This document shows positions 12,147 through 23,996 of a stretch of 64,000 nt of DNA, piece by piece; within the stretch, counting starts at the first letter, position 1, and each line of letters starts with the position of its first letter. This stretch comes from Metellina segmentata (lineage: Eukaryota; Arthropoda; Arachnida; Araneae; Tetragnathidae): assembly GCA_947359465.1 (NCBI GenBank), contig OX375872.1, positions 3,020,395-3,084,394 of the forward strand, read 5' to 3'. The position numbers and the translations under genes were made by a program. The notes under the pieces were generated by a model, which was given only the letters and a program-made list of their open reading frames with translations, made no database searches and was not told where the DNA came from.

Positions 12147-12531
12147 TTAGTTATTGAACCACGACTTCATATGGTCAGCTGCTGTCGACGTCAAGTTCGG
12201 TCCTTCATGGTTTCCAACTTTCTCAACGTCATAGCGATCATGGGGTTTCACTTTCTTCACTCGATATGGTCCTAAGAATTTCGGTCGTAATTTCATTCCG
12301 ACACCAAATTGAGTCCGCTGAATAGCAATAAGATCGCCCTCTTTGTATTGATGAGGTTTCTTCCTCTTCTTATCGTACGTTCTTTTATTCTCTTCCTGAA
12401 ATTTTTAGGATATTCTCTTTGGCATCGTCTCTTAATTTCTTCCTCTTCTCTAGAAAAACTTCAGTATATTCTTCTTCTAAAAGCTGGACTATCTTGAGAT
12501 CTTCTTTGTTTCGCATTTTCACACCTGTCAA
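12147..12531 (-). pseudogene. Integrase C-terminal tail, copy 1 (frameshifted)
   Basis: It is homologous to the 127-residue frame of copy 4. A run reads CTTCCTGAAATTTTTAGG here, with one A more than in copy 4, which breaks the frame roughly a third of the way into the tail. The GPY/F-type region (FLGPYRVKK) can still be read downstream. Confidence 0.8.
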
Positions 12532-13463
12532 AAGTTCGAAGGGTGCACGAAAGATCGAGGCTTTAATTTGTCAAAATCCCTATTGAAACGCTTCTTATAT
12601 TTATCGTCTGATGTTTTCGAATCTCTATTGGTTTTTAAATGACATCGAGCCGCTTCATATTCGTCTAATTTATTGACGAGTTGGTCTATTTTCGTTATTT
12701 TCGGTAGCTCGTCTATAAAATGGTCTCGAACGTCATTGGGTATTTTTCGTTTTAGTTGATCGGTAATCATGAGTTCTTTAAGGTCTTGGTAATTTGATAC
12801 TTCCAACCCACTCGTCCATTCTTCAAAGAAATTTTTCAGATCATGAGCAAAGTCATTCCAAGTAGAAGACGCTTCTTTTCTATGCGAAAGGAAATTTTGC
12901 CTAAATTGTTCCGGTTTTAATTTAAAACGTTTCAACAATAATCTCTTGACATTTTCATAGTCATTAGCCTTTTCGTCAGGCTCACGCGTGATAAGATTAG
13001 CCAAATCCAATGGGAGTAAACCCAACAAATGTGTAACCCATTCCGTTTTTGGTATTTCGATACGACTAATCTGTCTTTCAAATAAAGTTAAATAACAGCT
13101 AATATCCTTATTCGTCTCGTAACGGTTAATCAATTTCAATAAATCGTTATTGTATAGGCTGGTAGTTTTACCATAACTGTTGCCTTGTCTGTTAGCAGTT
13201 TCGATTTCGAGTTTCCTTAATTCGAATTCGCGGGTTTGTTTTTCGGCTTCAATTTTCTCTGCGCGTTTTTCGGCTTCAATTTTCTCTTCGCGTTCAGTTA
13301 TAATAACGCTCAACAGATTTTTTGTTATCTCCGCGTCATAGTTTTCAGAATCTATTATAAGTTTCGAGCACTGCGCTACTTTGGGATTCGCTGGCACTAT
13401 TAGGCCTAATTCGTCAATCAATGTTAGCAAATCTACTTTTCGGGCCTTAGTTAAATATGCCAT
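12528..13463 (-). CDS. Gag-like protein, copy 1
   Basis: An intact 311-residue frame. Residues 1-50 form a helical start that resembles a SAP-like motif. A strongly charged coiled coil with a repeated KIEAEKRAE unit spans about 56-90. The capsid-like domain runs over about 105-275, with a major-homology-like segment near 219-244 (MITDQLKRKIPNDVRDHFI). The basic tail ends at about 302, where the internal deletion joins it out of frame to integrase, so the last residues are a frame-shifted read of the integrase segment normally ending PFELL. There is no zinc knuckle. It starts at the first ATG after a 345 bp leader. The product would be a capsid protein only, so any mobility would depend on enzymes supplied in trans. 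Confidence 0.8.
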   Translation of the reverse strand: MAYLTKARKVDLLTLIDELGLIVPANPKVAQCSKLIIDSENYDAEITKNLLSVIITEREEKIEAEKRAEKIEAEKQTREFELRKLEIETANRQGNSYGKTTSLYNNDLLKLINRYETNKDISCYLTLFERQISRIEIPKTEWVTHLLGLLPLDLANLITREPDEKANDYENVKRLLLKRFKLKPEQFRQNFLSHRKEASSTWNDFAHDLKNFFEEWTSGLEVSNYQDLKELMITDQLKRKIPNDVRDHFIDELPKITKIDQLVNKLDEYEAARCHLKTNRDSKTSDDKYKKRFNRDFDKLKPRSFVHPSNF

Positions 13464-14174
13464 GTCATCAATTAAAACAAAATTCTGTACTCACAGTTTC
13501 GAAAGTTCCTTCTATCCGTCTTTTCCGTCAACTCGTCTTTTTCGTCTACGCGTTTTTTCGTCTACGCGTTTTCTTTTTTGTCGTTTCAGTCTATCATCAG
13601 CACCACGTCAGGAGAAGTCATGAAACTGTTCTAGCAGATGATTAAAACACAAGTCCAGGTTTGCATAGGGAGTCAAAACATTCCGCCGGCCGGTTCAATC
13701 GTCACTGCTTTCGGGGTCTGCTAATCCGTCGTTCAAGCCCTCGTACGAAGGAGGAGAATCGTCGCGGTCGTCATCGGTTTTTCACATCGCGGCCGAACCC
13801 TCATTTTTTGTAAGATTCGTGTTGTTCTGTTTGGTAAGGTCTATATTAAAGACTTCGAATCTTACAGCACATTGACATTTAATGAATAAATATATACAAT
13901 TATTATGTACAGTTGAGTTATATTTCAAAAAAGTTCCGTCATTATCGGCAGCAGTCGTCTCTGCTCGGAAAAAATACGTCAGCTCTCAATGGCGTCCAGG
14001 GGAAAAAGTGTCTGTTCTATTAATTTTCTCGTAACTGAATACCGGAATGTGAATGGCTCGTGACAGTCTTGCCTTGCATTCCTACTACAATGCAACTGAC
14101 TCCTACCAGTCTCGTTGCTCTTATAATGAGTTCTTTCCAGACTAGTAGACAACTACCGTTGTCTAGTATTCCTA

Positions 14175-15323
14175 ACCGTTCCAAAGTTAACCTGCAGTTG
14201 AAATGAGACTAGCCAAAAATAAGAATGAGAAACAAAGGTAGTATTTCTCCCCTTTCAGATCAATTCATATAGTTACTATCAAAGATATCATCCTGATTCA
14301 TAAAAAGCAAATGGAATTATTTCGAGGGACAAACTTTCATGGGGTGCAGCAAAAAAAAAAAAACATTTTTCTCCTACAACGTTGTTGTCCTACCATATTT
14401 CTCTTAGGGGATTGATCGTGGACCGTTGTCAATAGCCCGTTGTGTTTCTCCAGTACGACTTTAACTATAAATTACCACTTACTTAACTATTGGGAGTTTG
14501 TGTCTCAATGTTCTGAATGAAGAATCATTTCCATAGTTAACCTACAGTTGAAATGAGACTTGGCAAAAATAAGAATGAGACACGAAGGTAGTATTTCTCC
14601 CCTTTGAGATGAATTGATATAGTTACTATCAGAGATATCATCCTGATTCATAAAAAGCAAATGGAATCATTTCGAGGGACAAACCTTTATAGGGTGCAGC
14701 AAAATAAACATTTTTCTCCAAGGTTGTTGGTGTCCTCTCATCTTTCCCTTAGGGGATTGATCATGGACCGTCATTAATAGCCCGTTGCGTTGCTCCAGTA
14801 CGACGTTAACCATAATTTACCAATTACCAATTACTTAACTATTGGGAGTTTGTGCCTCAATGTTCTGAATGAAGAATCATTTCCAAAGTTAACCTACAGT
14901 TGAAAAGAGACTAGGCAAAAAAAAGAATGAGAAAGGAAGGTAGTATTTCTCCCCTTTGAGATGAATTGATATAGTTACTATCAAAGATATCATCCTGATT
15001 CATAAAAAGCAAATGGAATCATTTCGAGGGACAAACCTTTATGGGGTGCAGCAAAATAAACATTTTTCTCCTAGAACGTTGGTGTCCTCGCATCTTTCCC
15101 TTAGGGGATTGATCATGGATCGTCTCAATAGCCCGTTGTGTTGCTCCAGTACGATGTTAACTAAAAATTACCAATTACTTAACTATTTTTGAGTTTGTGC
15201 CTCAATGTTCTAAATAAAGAATCATTTCCAAAGTTAACCTGCAGTTGAAATGAGACTAGCCAAAAATAAGAATGAGAAACAAAGGTAGTATTTCTCCCCT
15301 TTCAGATCAATTCATATAGTTAC
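14175..15323. repeat. Satellite block S3, short type (1.15 kb)
   Basis: About 3.3 monomers between copy 1 and copy 2. It begins TTCCAAAGTTAACCTGCAG just after the LTR and ends CATATAGTTAC at the next LTR. It is almost identical to the block at 20360-21506, differing mainly in A-run length and single bases. Confidence 0.93.
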
Positions 15324-15783
15324 TGTAAGATTCGTGTTGTTCTGTTTGGTAAGGTCTATATTAAAGACTTCGAATCTTACAGCACATTGACATTTAATGA
15401 ATAAATATATACAATTATTATGTACAGTTGAGTTATATTTCAAAAAAGTTCCATCATTATCGGCAGCAGTCGTCTCTGCTCGGAAAAAATACGTCAGCTC
15501 TCAATGGCGTCCAGGGGAAAAAGTGTCTGTTCTATTAATTTTCTCGTAACTGAATACCGGAATGTGAATGGCTCCTGACAGTCTTGCCTTGCATTCCTAC
15601 TACAATGCAACTGACTCCTACCAGTCTCGTTGCTCTTATAATGAGTTCTTTCCAGACTAGTAGACAACTACCGTTGTCTAGTATTCCTACAACCGGCCAT
15701 CCTGATGATCTTTCGTCCTCGAAAGGAACACGACAAACCTAAAAAAAACACAAAACAGTATCTGGGAATACATTGATTCAGTA

Positions 15784-16168
15784 TTAGTTATTGAACCACG
15801 ACTTCATATGGTCAGCTGCTGTCGACGTCAAGTTCGGTCCTTCATGGTTTCCAACTTTCTCAACGTCATAGCGATCATGGGGTTTCACTTTCTTCACTCG
15901 ATATGGTCCTAAGAATTTCGGTCGTAATTTCATTCCGACACCAAATTGAGTCCGCTGAATAGCAATAAGATCGCCCTCTTTGTATTGATGAGGTTTCTTC
16001 CTCTTCTTATCGTACGTTCTTTTATTCTCTTCCTGAAATTTTTAGGATATTCTCTTTGGCATCGCCTCTTAATTTCTTCCTCTTCTCTAGAAAAACTTCA
16101 GTATATTCTTCTTCTAAAAGCTGGACTATCTTGAGATTTTCTTTGTTTCGCATTTTCACACCTGTCAA
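15784..16168 (-). pseudogene. Integrase C-terminal tail, copy 2 (frameshifted)
   Basis: It has the same extra A as copies 1 and 3, so the frameshift predates their separation. Single-base differences from copy 1 occur nearby (GGCATCGCCTC against GGCATCGTCTC). Confidence 0.78.
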
Positions 16169-17100
16169 AAGTTCGAAGGGTGCACGAAAGATCGAGGCTT
16201 TAATTTGTCAAAATCCCTATTGAAACGCTTCTTATATTTATCGTCTGATGTTTTCGAATCTCTATTGGTTTTTAAATGACATCGAGCCGCTTCATATTCG
16301 TCTAATTTATTGACGAGTTGGTCTATTTTCGTTATTTTCGGTAGCTCGTCTATAAAATGGTCTCGAACGTCATTGGGTATTTTTCGTTTTAGTTGATCGG
16401 TAATCATGAGTTCTTTAAGGTCTTGGTAATTTGATACTTCCAACCCACTCGTCCATTCTTCAAAGAAATTTTTCAGATCATGAGCAAAGTCATTCCAAGT
16501 AGAAGACGCTTCTTTTCTATGCGAAAGGAAATTTTGCCTAAATTGTTCCGGTTTTAATTTAAAACGTTTCAACAATAATCTCTTGACATTTTCATAGTCA
16601 TTAGCCTTTTCGTCAGGCTCACGCGTGATAAGATTAGCCAAATCCAATGGGAGTAAACCCAACAAATGTGTAACCCATTCCGTTTTTGGTATTTCGATAC
16701 GACTAATCTGTCTTTCAAATAAAGTTAAATAACAGCTAATATCCTTATTCGTCTCGTAACGGTTAATCAATTTCAATAAATCGTTATTGTATAGGCTGGT
16801 AGTTTTACCATAACTGTTGCCTTGTCTGTTAGCAGTTTCGATTTCGAGTTTCCTTAATTCGAATTCGCGGGTTTGTTTTTCGGCTTCAATTTTCTCTGCG
16901 CGTTTTTCGGCTTCAATTTTCTCTTCGCGTTCAGTTATAATAACGCTCAACAGATTTTTTGTTATCTCCGCGTCATAGTTTTCAGAATCTATTATAAGTT
17001 TCGAGCACTGCGCTACTTTGGGATTCGCTGGCACTATTAGGCCTAATTCGTCAATCAATGTTAGCAAATCTACTTTTCGGGCCTTAGTTAAATATGCCAT
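16165..17100 (-). CDS. Gag-like protein, copy 2
   Basis: A 311-residue frame, identical in translation to copy 1. Perfect amino-acid identity between elements 3.6 kb apart points to very recent duplication or gene conversion. Confidence 0.8.
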   Translation of the reverse strand: MAYLTKARKVDLLTLIDELGLIVPANPKVAQCSKLIIDSENYDAEITKNLLSVIITEREEKIEAEKRAEKIEAEKQTREFELRKLEIETANRQGNSYGKTTSLYNNDLLKLINRYETNKDISCYLTLFERQISRIEIPKTEWVTHLLGLLPLDLANLITREPDEKANDYENVKRLLLKRFKLKPEQFRQNFLSHRKEASSTWNDFAHDLKNFFEEWTSGLEVSNYQDLKELMITDQLKRKIPNDVRDHFIDELPKITKIDQLVNKLDEYEAARCHLKTNRDSKTSDDKYKKRFNRDFDKLKPRSFVHPSNF

Positions 17101-17813
17101 GTCATCAATTAAAACAAAATTCTGTACTCACAGTTTCGAAAGTTCCTTCTATCCGTCTTTTCCGTCAACTCGTCTTTTTCGTCTACGCGTTTTTTCGTCT
17201 ACGCGTTTTCTTTTTTGTCGTTTCAGTCTATCATCAGCACCACGTCAGGAGAAGTCATGAAACTGTTCTAGCAGATGATTAAAACACAAGTCCAGGTTTG
17301 CATAGGGAGTCAAAACATTCCGCCGGCCGATTCAATCGTCACTGCTTTCGGGGTCTGCTAATCCGTCGTTCAAGCCCTCGTACGAAGGAGGAGAATCGTC
17401 GCGGTCGTCATCGGTTTTTCACATCGCGGCCGAACCCTCATTTTTTGTAAGATTCGTGTTGTTCTGTTTGGTAAGGTCTATATTAAAGACTTCGAATCTT
17501 ACAGCACATTGACATTTAATGAATAAATATATACAATTATTATGTACAGTTGAGTTATATTTCAAAAAAGTTCCGTCATTATCGGCAGCAGTCGTCTCTG
17601 CTCGGAAAAAATACGTCAGCTCTCAATGGCGTCCAGGGGAAAAAGTGTCTGTTCTATTAATTTTCTCGTAACTGAATACCGGAATGTGAATGGCTCGTGA
17701 CAGTCTTGCCTTGCATTCCTACTACAATGCAACTGACTCCTACCAGTCTCGTTGCTCTTATAATGAGTTCTTTCCAGACTAGTAGACAACTACCGTTGTC
17801 TAGTATTCCTAAC

Positions 17814-19993
17814 CGTTCCAAAGTTAACCTGCAGTTGAAATGAGACTAGCCAAAAATAAGAATGAGAAACAAAGGTAGTATTTCTCCCCTTTCAGATCAA
17901 TTCATATAGTTACTATCAAAGATATCATCCTGATTCATAAAAAGCAAATGAAATAATTTCGAGGAACAAGCTTTAATGGGGTGCAGCAAAATAAACATTT
18001 TTCTCCTTGAACGTTGGTGTCCTCGCATCTCTCCCTTAGGGGAGTGATCATGGACCGTCGTCAATAGCCCGTTGTGTTTCTCCAGTACGACGTTAACTAA
18101 AAATTACCAATTACTTAATTATTCTGAGTTTGTGCCTCAATGTTCTGAATGAAGAATCATTTCCAAAGTTAACCTACAATTGAAATGAGACTAGGCAAAA
18201 AAAAGAATGAGAAACGAAGGTAGTATTTCTCCCCATTGAGATGAATTGATATAGTTACTATCAAAGATATCATCCTTATTCATAAAAAGGAAATGGAATC
18301 ATTTCGAGTGACAAACTTTAATGGGGTGCTGCAAAATAAACATTTTTCTCCAAGGTTGTTGGTGTCCTCTCATCTTTCCCTTAGGGGATTGATCATGGAC
18401 CGTCATTAATAGCCCGTTGCGTTGCTCCAGTACGATGTTAACTATAAATTACCAATTACTTAACTATTGGGAGTTTGTGCCTCAATGTTCTGAATGAAGA
18501 ATCATTTCCAAAGTTAACCTACAGTTGAAATGAGACTAGGCAAAAATAAGAATGAGAAACTAAGGTAGTATTTCTCCCCTTTGAGATCAACTGATATAGT
18601 TACTATCAAAGATATCATCCTGATTCATAAAAAGCAAATGGAATCATTTCGAGGGACAAACCTTTATGGGGTGCAGCAAAATAAACATTTTTCTCCTAGA
18701 GCGTTGGTGTCCTCGCTTCTTTCCCTTAGGGGATTGATCATGGATCGTCCTCAATAGCCCGTTGTGTTGCTCCAGTACGATGTTAACTAAAAATTACCAA
18801 TTACTTAACTATTTTTGAGTTTGTGCCTCAATATTCTAAATAAAGAATCATTTCCAAAGTTAACCTGCAGTTGAAATGAGACTAGCCAAAAATAAGAATG
18901 AGAAACAAAGGTAGTATTTCTCCCCTTTCAGATCAATTCAAATAGTTACTATCAAAGATATCATCCTGATATAAAAAAGCAAATGGAATTATTTCGAGGG
19001 ACAAACTTTCATGGGGTGCAGCAAAAAAAAAAACATTTTTCTCCTACAACGTTGTTGTCCTACCATATTTCTCTTAGGGGATTGATCGTGGACCGTTGTC
19101 AATAGCCCGTTGTGTTTCTCCAGTACGACTTTAACTATAAATTACCACTTACTTAACTATTGGGAGTTTGTGTCTCAATGTTCTGAATGAAGAATCATTT
19201 CCATAGTTAACCTACAGTTGAAATGAGACTTGGCAAAAATAAGAATGAGACACGAAGGTAGTATTTCTCCCCTTTGAGATGAATTGATATAGTTACTATC
19301 AGAGATATCATCCTGATTCATAAAAAGCAAATGGAATCATTTCGAGGGACAAACCTTTATAGGGTGCAGCAAAATAAACATTTTTCTCCAAGGTTGTTGG
19401 TGTCCTCTCATCTTTCCCTTAGGGGATTGATCATGGACCGTCATTAATAGCCCGTTGCGTTGCTCCAGTACGACGTTAACCATAATTTACCAATTACCAA
19501 TTACTTAACTATTGGGAGTTTGTGCCTCAATGTTCTGAATGAAGAATCATTTCCAAAGTTAACCTACAGTTGAAAAGAGACTAGGCAAAAAAAAGAATGA
19601 GAAAGGAAGGTAGTATTTCTCCCCTTTGAGATGAATTGATATAGTTACTATCAAAGATATCATCCTGATTCATAAAAAGCAAATGGAATCATTTCGAGGG
19701 ACAAACCTTTATGGGGTGCAGCAAAATAAACATTTTTCTCCTAGAACGTTGGTGTCCTCGCATCTTTCCCTTAGGGGATTGATCATGGATCGTCTCAATA
19801 GCCCGTTGTGTTGCTCCAGTACGATGTTAACTAAAAATTACCAATTACTTAACTATTTTTGAGTTTGTGCCTCAATGTTCTAAATAAAGAATCATTTCCA
19901 AAGTTAACCTGCAGTTGAAATGAGACTAGCCAAAAATAAGAATGAGAAACAAAGGTAGTATTTCTCCCCTTTCAGATCAATTCATATAGTTAC
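17814..19993. repeat. Satellite block S4, long type (2.18 kb)
   Basis: About 6.3 monomers between copy 2 and the first solo LTR. Its variants include CGAGGAACAAGCTTTAATGG, CCAAGGTTGTTGG and A-run monomers. The same variant order recurs at 23997-26181 and 26548-28731. Confidence 0.93.
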
Positions 19994-20359
19994 TGTAAGA
20001 TTCGTGTTGTTCTGTTTGGTAAGGTCTATATTAAAGACTTCGAATCTTACAGCACATTGACATTTAATGAATAAATATATACAATTATTATGTACAGTTG
20101 AGTTATATTTCAAAAAAGTTCCATCATTATCGGCAGCAGTCGTCTCTGCTCGGAAAAAATACGTCAGCTCTCAATGGCGTCCAGGGGAAAAAGTGTCTGT
20201 TCTATTAATTTTCTCGTAACTGAATACCGGAATGTGAATGGCTCCTGACAGTCTTGCCTTGCATTCCTACTACAATGCAACTGACTCCTACCAGTCTCGT
20301 TGCTCTTATAATGAGTTCTTTCCAGACTAGTAGACAACTACCGTTGTCTAGTATTCCTA
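19994..20359 (-). mobile_element. Solo LTR 1
   Basis: A single 366 bp LTR with the same left junction (GTTAC/TGTAAG) and right junction (CCTAA/CCGTTCCAAAG) as the complete copies. It reads CCATCA and GGCTCCTGAC, the left-LTR alleles, yet ends with the damaged right-LTR terminus. It is therefore a left/right LTR recombinant whose exchange fell after about position 20240. Confidence 0.9.
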
Positions 20360-21506
20360 ACCGTTCCAAAGTTAACCTGCAGTTGAAATGAGACTAGCCA
20401 AAAATAAGAATGAGAAACAAAGGTAGTATTTCTCCCCTTTCAGATCAATTCATATAGTTACTATCAAAGATATCATCCTGATTCATAAAAAGCAAATGGA
20501 ATTATTTCGAGGGACAAACTTTCATGGGGTGCAGCAAAAAAAAAAACATTTTTCTCCTACAACGTTGTTGTCCTACCATATTTCTCTTAGGGGATTGATC
20601 GTGGACCGTTGTCAATAGCCCGTTGTGTTTCTCCAGTACGACTTTAACTATAAATTACCACTTACTTAACTATTGGGAGTTTGTGTCTCAATGTTCTGAA
20701 TGAAGAATCATTTCCATAGTTAACCTACAGTTGAAATGAGACTTGGCAAAAATAAGAATGAGACACGAAGGTAGTATTTCTCCCCTTTGAGATGAATTGA
20801 TATAGTTACTATCAGAGATATCATCCTGATTCATAAAAAGCAAATGGAATCATTTCGAGGGACAAACCTTTATAGGGTGCAGCAAAATAAACATTTTTCT
20901 CCAAGGTTGTTGGTGTCCTCTCATCTTTCCCTTAGGGGATTGATCATGGACCGTCATTAATAGCCCGTTGCGTTGCTCCAGTACGACGTTAACCATAATT
21001 TACCAATTACCAATTACTTAACTATTGGGAGTTTGTGCCTCAATGTTCTGAATGAAGAATCATTTCCAAAGTTAACCTACAGTTGAAAAGAGACTAGGCA
21101 AAAAAAAGAATGAGAAAGGAAGGTAGTATTTCTCCCCTTTGAGATGAATTGATATAGTTACTATCAAAGATATCATCCTGATTCATAAAAAGCAAATGGA
21201 ATCATTTCGAGGGACAAACCTTTATGGGGTGCAGCAAAATAAACATTTTTCTCCTAGAACGTTGGTGTCCTCGCATCTTTCCCTTAGGGGATTGATCATG
21301 GATCGTCTCAATAGCCCGTTGTGTTGCTCCAGTACGATGTTAACTAAAAATTACCAATTACTTAACTATTTTTGAGTTCGTGCCTCAATGTTCTAAATAA
21401 AGAATCATTTCCAAAGTTAACCTGCAGTTGAAATGAGACTAGCCAAAAATAAGAATGAGAAACAAAGGTAGTATTTCTCCCCTTTCAGATCAATTCATAT
21501 AGTTAC
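20360..21506. repeat. Satellite block S5, short type (1.15 kb)
   Basis: A near-identical repeat of 14175-15323, for example TGAGTTCGTGCC here against TGAGTTTGTGCC there. It lies between solo LTR 1 and copy 3. Confidence 0.93.
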
Positions 21507-21966
21507 TGTAAGATTCGTGTTGTTCTGTTTGGTAAGGTCTATATTAAAGACTTCGAATCTTACAGCACATTGACATTTAATGAATAAATATATACAATTA
21601 TTATGTACAGTTGAGTTATATTTCAAAAAAGTTCCATCATTATCGGCAGCAGTCGTCTCTGCTCGGAAAAAATACGTCAGCTCTCAATGGCGTCCAGGGG
21701 AAAAAGTGTCTGTTCTATTAATTTTCTCGTAACTGAATACCGGAATGTGAATGGCTCCTGACAGTCTTGCCTTGCATTCCTACTACAATGCAACTGACTC
21801 CTACCAGTCTCGTTGCTCTTATAATGAGTTCTTTCCAGACTAGTAGACAACTACCGTTGTCTAGTATTCCTACAACCGGCCATCCTGATGATCTTTCGTC
21901 CTCGAAAGGAACACGACAAACCTAAAAAAAACACAAAACAGTATCTGGGAATACATTGATTCAGTA

Positions 21967-22351
21967 TTAGTTATTGAACCACGACTTCATATGGTCAGCT
22001 GCTGTCGACGTCAAGTTCGGTCCTTCATGGTTTCCAACTTTCTCAACGTCATAGCGATCATGGGGTTTCACTTTCTTCACTCGATATGGTCCTAAGAATT
22101 TCGGTCGTAATTTCATTCCGACACCAAATTGAGTCCGCTGAATAGCAATAAGATCGCCCTCTTTGTATTGATGAGGTTTCTTCCTCTTCTTATCGTACGT
22201 TCTTTTATTCTCTTCCTGAAATTTTTAGGATATTCTCTTTGGCATCGTCTCTTAATTTCTTCCTCTTCTCTAGAAAAACTTCAGTATATTCTTCTTCTAA
22301 AAGCTGGACTATCTTGAGATCTTCTTTGTTTCGCATTTTCACACCTGTCAA
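21967..22351 (-). pseudogene. Integrase C-terminal tail, copy 3 (frameshifted)
   Basis: It shares the one-A frameshift with copies 1 and 2, grouping these three apart from copy 4. Confidence 0.78.
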
Positions 22352-23285
22352 AAGTTCGAAGGGTGCACGAAAGATCGAGGCTTTAATTTGTCAAAATCCC
22401 TATTGAAACGCTTCTTATATTTATCGTCTGATGTTTTCGAATCTCTATTGGTTTTTAAATGACATCGAGCCGCTTCATATTCGTCTAATTTATTGACGAG
22501 TTGGTCTATTTTCGTTATTTTCGGTAGCTCGTCTATAAAATGGTCTCGAACGTCATTGGGTATTTTTCGTTTTAGTTGATCGGTAATCATGAGTTCTTTT
22601 TAAGGTCTTGGTAATTTGATACTTCCAACCCACTCGTCCATTCTTCAAAGAAATTTTTCAGATCATGAGCAAAGTCATTCCAAGTAGAAGACGCTTCTTT
22701 TCTATGCGAAAGGAAATTTTGCCTAAATTGTTCCGGTTTTAATTTAAAACGTTTCAACAATAATCTCTTGACATTTTCATAGTCATTAGCCTTTTCGTCA
22801 GGCTCACGCGTGATAAGATTAGCCAAATCCAATGGGAGTAAACCCAACAAATGTGTAACCCATTCCGTTTTTGGTATTTCGATACGACTAATCTGTCTTT
22901 CAAATAAAGTTAAATAACAGCTAATATCCTTATTCGTCTCGTAACGGTTAATCAATTTCAATAAATCGTTATTGTATAGGCTGGTAGTTTTACCATAACT
23001 GTTGCCTTGTCTGTTAGCAGTTTCGATTTCGAGTTTCCTTAATTCGAATTCGCGGGTTTGTTTTTCGGCTTCAATTTTCTCTGCGCGTTTTTCGGCTTCA
23101 ATTTTCTCTTCGCGTTCAGTTATAATAACGCTCAACAGATTTTTTGTTATCTCCGCGTCATAGTTTTCAGAATCTATTATAAGTTTCGAGCACTGCGCTA
23201 CTTTGGGATTCGCTGGCACTATTAGGCCTAATTCGTCAATCAATGTTAGCAAATCTACTTTTCGGGCCTTAGTTAAATATGCCAT
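22348..23285 (-). pseudogene. Gag-like gene, copy 3 (frameshifted)
   Basis: The frame is identical to copy 1 up to residue 229 (SNYQDLK), then GAGTTCTTTTTAAGG replaces GAGTTCTTTAAGG (two extra T on the plus strand) and it stops after 232 residues. The rest remains readable as a separate 80-residue frame at 22348-22590, covering the end of the capsid domain. Confidence 0.85.
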
Positions 23286-23996
23286 GTCATCAATTAAAAC
23301 AAAATTCTGTACTCACAGTTTCGAAAGTTCTTTCTATCCGTCTTTTCCGTCAACTCGTCTTTTTCGTCTACGCGTTTTTTCGTCTACGCGTTTTCTTTTT
23401 TGTCGTTTCAGTCTATCATCAGCACCACGTCAGGAGAAGTCATGAAACTGTTCTAGCAGATGATTAAAACACAAGTCCAGGTTTGCATAGGGAGTCAAAA
23501 CATTCCGCCGGCCGGTTCAATCGTCACTGCTTTCGGGGTCTGCTAATCCGTCGTTCAAGCCCTCGTACGAAGGAGGAGAATCGTCGCGGTCGTCATCGGT
23601 TTTTCACATCGCGGCCGAACCCTCATTTTTTGTAAGATTCGTGTTGTTCTGTTTGGTAAGGTCTATATTAAAGACTTCGAATCTTACAGCACATTGACAT
23701 TTAATGAATAAATATATACAATTATTATGTACAGTTGAGTTATATTTCAAAAAAGTTCCGTCATTATCGGCAGCAGTCGTCTCTGCTCGGAAAAAATACG
23801 TCAGCTCTCAATGGCGTCCAGGGGAAAAAGTGTCTGTTCTATTAATTTTCTCGTAACTGAATACCGGAATGTGAATGGCTCGTGACAGTCTTGCCTTGCA
23901 TTCCTACTACAATGCAACTGACTCCTACCAGTCTCGTTGCTCTTATAATGAGTTCTTTCCAGACTAGTAGACAACTACCGTTGTCTAGTATTCCTA

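Larger units (their letters stand above)
11687..14174 (-). mobile_element. Internally deleted gypsy-like LTR element, copy 1
   Basis: LTRs lie at 11687-12054 (TGTAAG...CCTACA) and 13809-14174. The genes read on the minus strand, so the right LTR is the 5' one. The internal region is only about 1.75 kb and holds gag and an integrase C-terminal tail. Nucleocapsid, protease, reverse transcriptase, RNase H and the integrase core are missing. The outer end of the right LTR is damaged: CCTAA joined to CCG instead of CCTACA. No 5 bp target duplication is visible. Instead 98 bp are repeated on both sides (11589-11686 and 14179-14276). I could not assign a primer binding site. Upstream of the 3' LTR there is only a weak G/A stretch (CAGGATGGCCGG). 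Confidence 0.92.
15324..17811 (-). mobile_element. Internally deleted gypsy-like LTR element, copy 2
   Basis: LTRs at 15324-15691 and 17446-17811. Every landmark lies exactly 3637 bp from copy 1, including both satellite junctions. The left LTR carries CCATCA and GGCTCCTGAC while the right LTR carries CCGTCA and GGCTCGTGAC, the same left/right distinction as in copies 1, 3 and 4. Confidence 0.92.
21507..23996 (-). mobile_element. Internally deleted gypsy-like LTR element, copy 3
   Basis: LTRs at 21507-21874 and 23631-23996, with the same junctions as the other copies. It is distinguished by a two-base insertion in gag. Confidence 0.92.

Noticed and set aside
12309..12497. Plus-strand frames opposite gag and the integrase tail (also 13381-13645 and repeats)
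   Set aside because: Antisense shadows of the minus-strand element, repeated in each copy.
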